Assembly (NCBI RefSeq): GCF_900155985.1
Contig: NZ_FTMA01000004.1
Location: forward strand, 62,001-126,000
Length of the DNA stretch: 64,000 nucleotides
Direction: 5' to 3'
Source of the DNA: Maribacter ulvicola
GTDB lineage: Bacteria; Bacteroidota; Bacteroidia; Flavobacteriales; Flavobacteriaceae
Below, piece by piece: positions 63,642 through 64,000 of the stretch. Numbering within the stretch: position 1 is the stretch's first letter; each line of letters starts with the position of its first letter. The position numbers and the translations under genes were made by a program. The notes under the pieces are model-generated. The model saw nothing but the letters and a program-made list of their open reading frames with translations. It made no database searches and was not told the DNA's origin.

Positions 63642-64000
63642 TTATTCTCTTTTTACGTCTTTCATAATCCATAAATCTAATGTAGTATCATCTTTTTTAT
63701 GTAATACAGAAATATCACCGGTAGTTTCAAAAACAACAGCTTTAATTTGTTTGAGGTCGGTAACATTGGCTTCTCTCAATTTAGATCTAAGATCGCCTTC
63801 GGTTACTCTTGCCTTTCTTAAGTTAGATGAGATAATTTTTTCACCGTCCATCAATAATAATGGAGAATTATCTACCAAATTTTGAACCGTTTTGTTTCTG
63901 CGAGCTAAAGCAATAGTTATCTGTAGTAAATACACCATTATTAAGCCTACAATTCCTTCAACCATTTTTACAGATGATGATAGAATTGTAGTAGCAACAA
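63642..64000 (-). CDS. DUF421 (YetF-like) membrane protein, partial
   Basis: The frame stays open to the window end, so the start lies outside. The visible C-terminal 119 residues show the last transmembrane helix (VEGIVGLIMVYLLQITIAL) and the DUF421 soluble domain (LLLMDGEKIISSNLRKARVTEGDLRSKLREANV, IKAVVFETTGDISVLHK). The preceding residues (VATTILSSSV) fit the TM2-TM3 region of YetF. The ATG at 63965 is internal. Function is unknown; relatives are sporulation or stress-linked. Confidence 0.88.
   Translation of the reverse strand, partial: VATTILSSSVKMVEGIVGLIMVYLLQITIALARRNKTVQNLVDNSPLLLMDGEKIISSNLRKARVTEGDLRSKLREANVTDLKQIKAVVFETTGDISVLHKKDDTTLDLWIMKDVKRE

Overview
The window is chromosomal DNA from a low-GC member of the Bacteroidetes, almost certainly a marine-type Flavobacteriaceae. 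The evidence is the complete gliding/type IX secretion core gldK-L-M-N, a short primary sigma factor of the Bacteroidetes type (about 286 residues), TAnnTTTG promoter boxes, an SecG-LptE-sigma54 activator-MiaB block, a TonB-dependent receptor, and many secreted proteins and lipoproteins. No rRNA, tRNA or CRISPR array was seen.

Layout. 0-8.2 kb: the end of a TonB-dependent receptor with a secreted HMA metal-binding protein, a 32-residue histone-H1-like peptide, then a minus-strand block of groEL, groES, secG, a repeat-protein gene, lptE, a sigma54 activator and miaB. 8.2-19.1 kb: a membrane protein, an LVIVD lipoprotein, topA, an arginase-fold protein that has lost its metal ligands, and gldKLMN. 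gldK carries a one-base excess in an A8 run that breaks its frame. 19.1-35.2 kb: an FAD oxidoreductase, a DUF983 protein, an ABC-F ATPase, two tandem plant-type LRR proteins, a tripartite RND efflux operon, small membrane and zinc-ribbon proteins, a head-GIN protein and a two-domain GH113-like glycosidase.

35.2-45.6 kb is the accessory and decaying part. It holds a DUF2130 protein, a PLD-type nuclease fused to two helicase-associated-like DNA-binding repeats, three genes broken by point lesions (a secreted protein, an amidohydrolase, a PepSY-type membrane protein), and a family of GC-rich inverted-repeat elements. Each element lies beside the 3' end of a minus-strand gene. One forms the 3' end of a DUF559/Vsr-like endonuclease gene, and two full-length copies flank a lipoprotein gene as direct repeats. 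This nuclease-plus-repeat set is the best candidate for an undescribed system in the window.

45.6-52.3 kb: a sugar isomerase-like secreted protein, an NrtR-family regulator, a proC-proB-proA-ablB operon that joins proline synthesis to a beta-lysine acetyltransferase (both products are osmolytes), and the primary sigma factor. 52.3-64 kb: a signalling and stress cluster with two PAS histidine kinases that lack their own receiver, three stand-alone receivers, two AraC-type regulators (one behind an overlapping 53-codon leader ORF and a 21-bp-phased direct repeat), a GH13 glucan enzyme, a stress-type SDR, a Cys-rich copper-storage-like protein and the start-side fragment of a DUF421 membrane protein.
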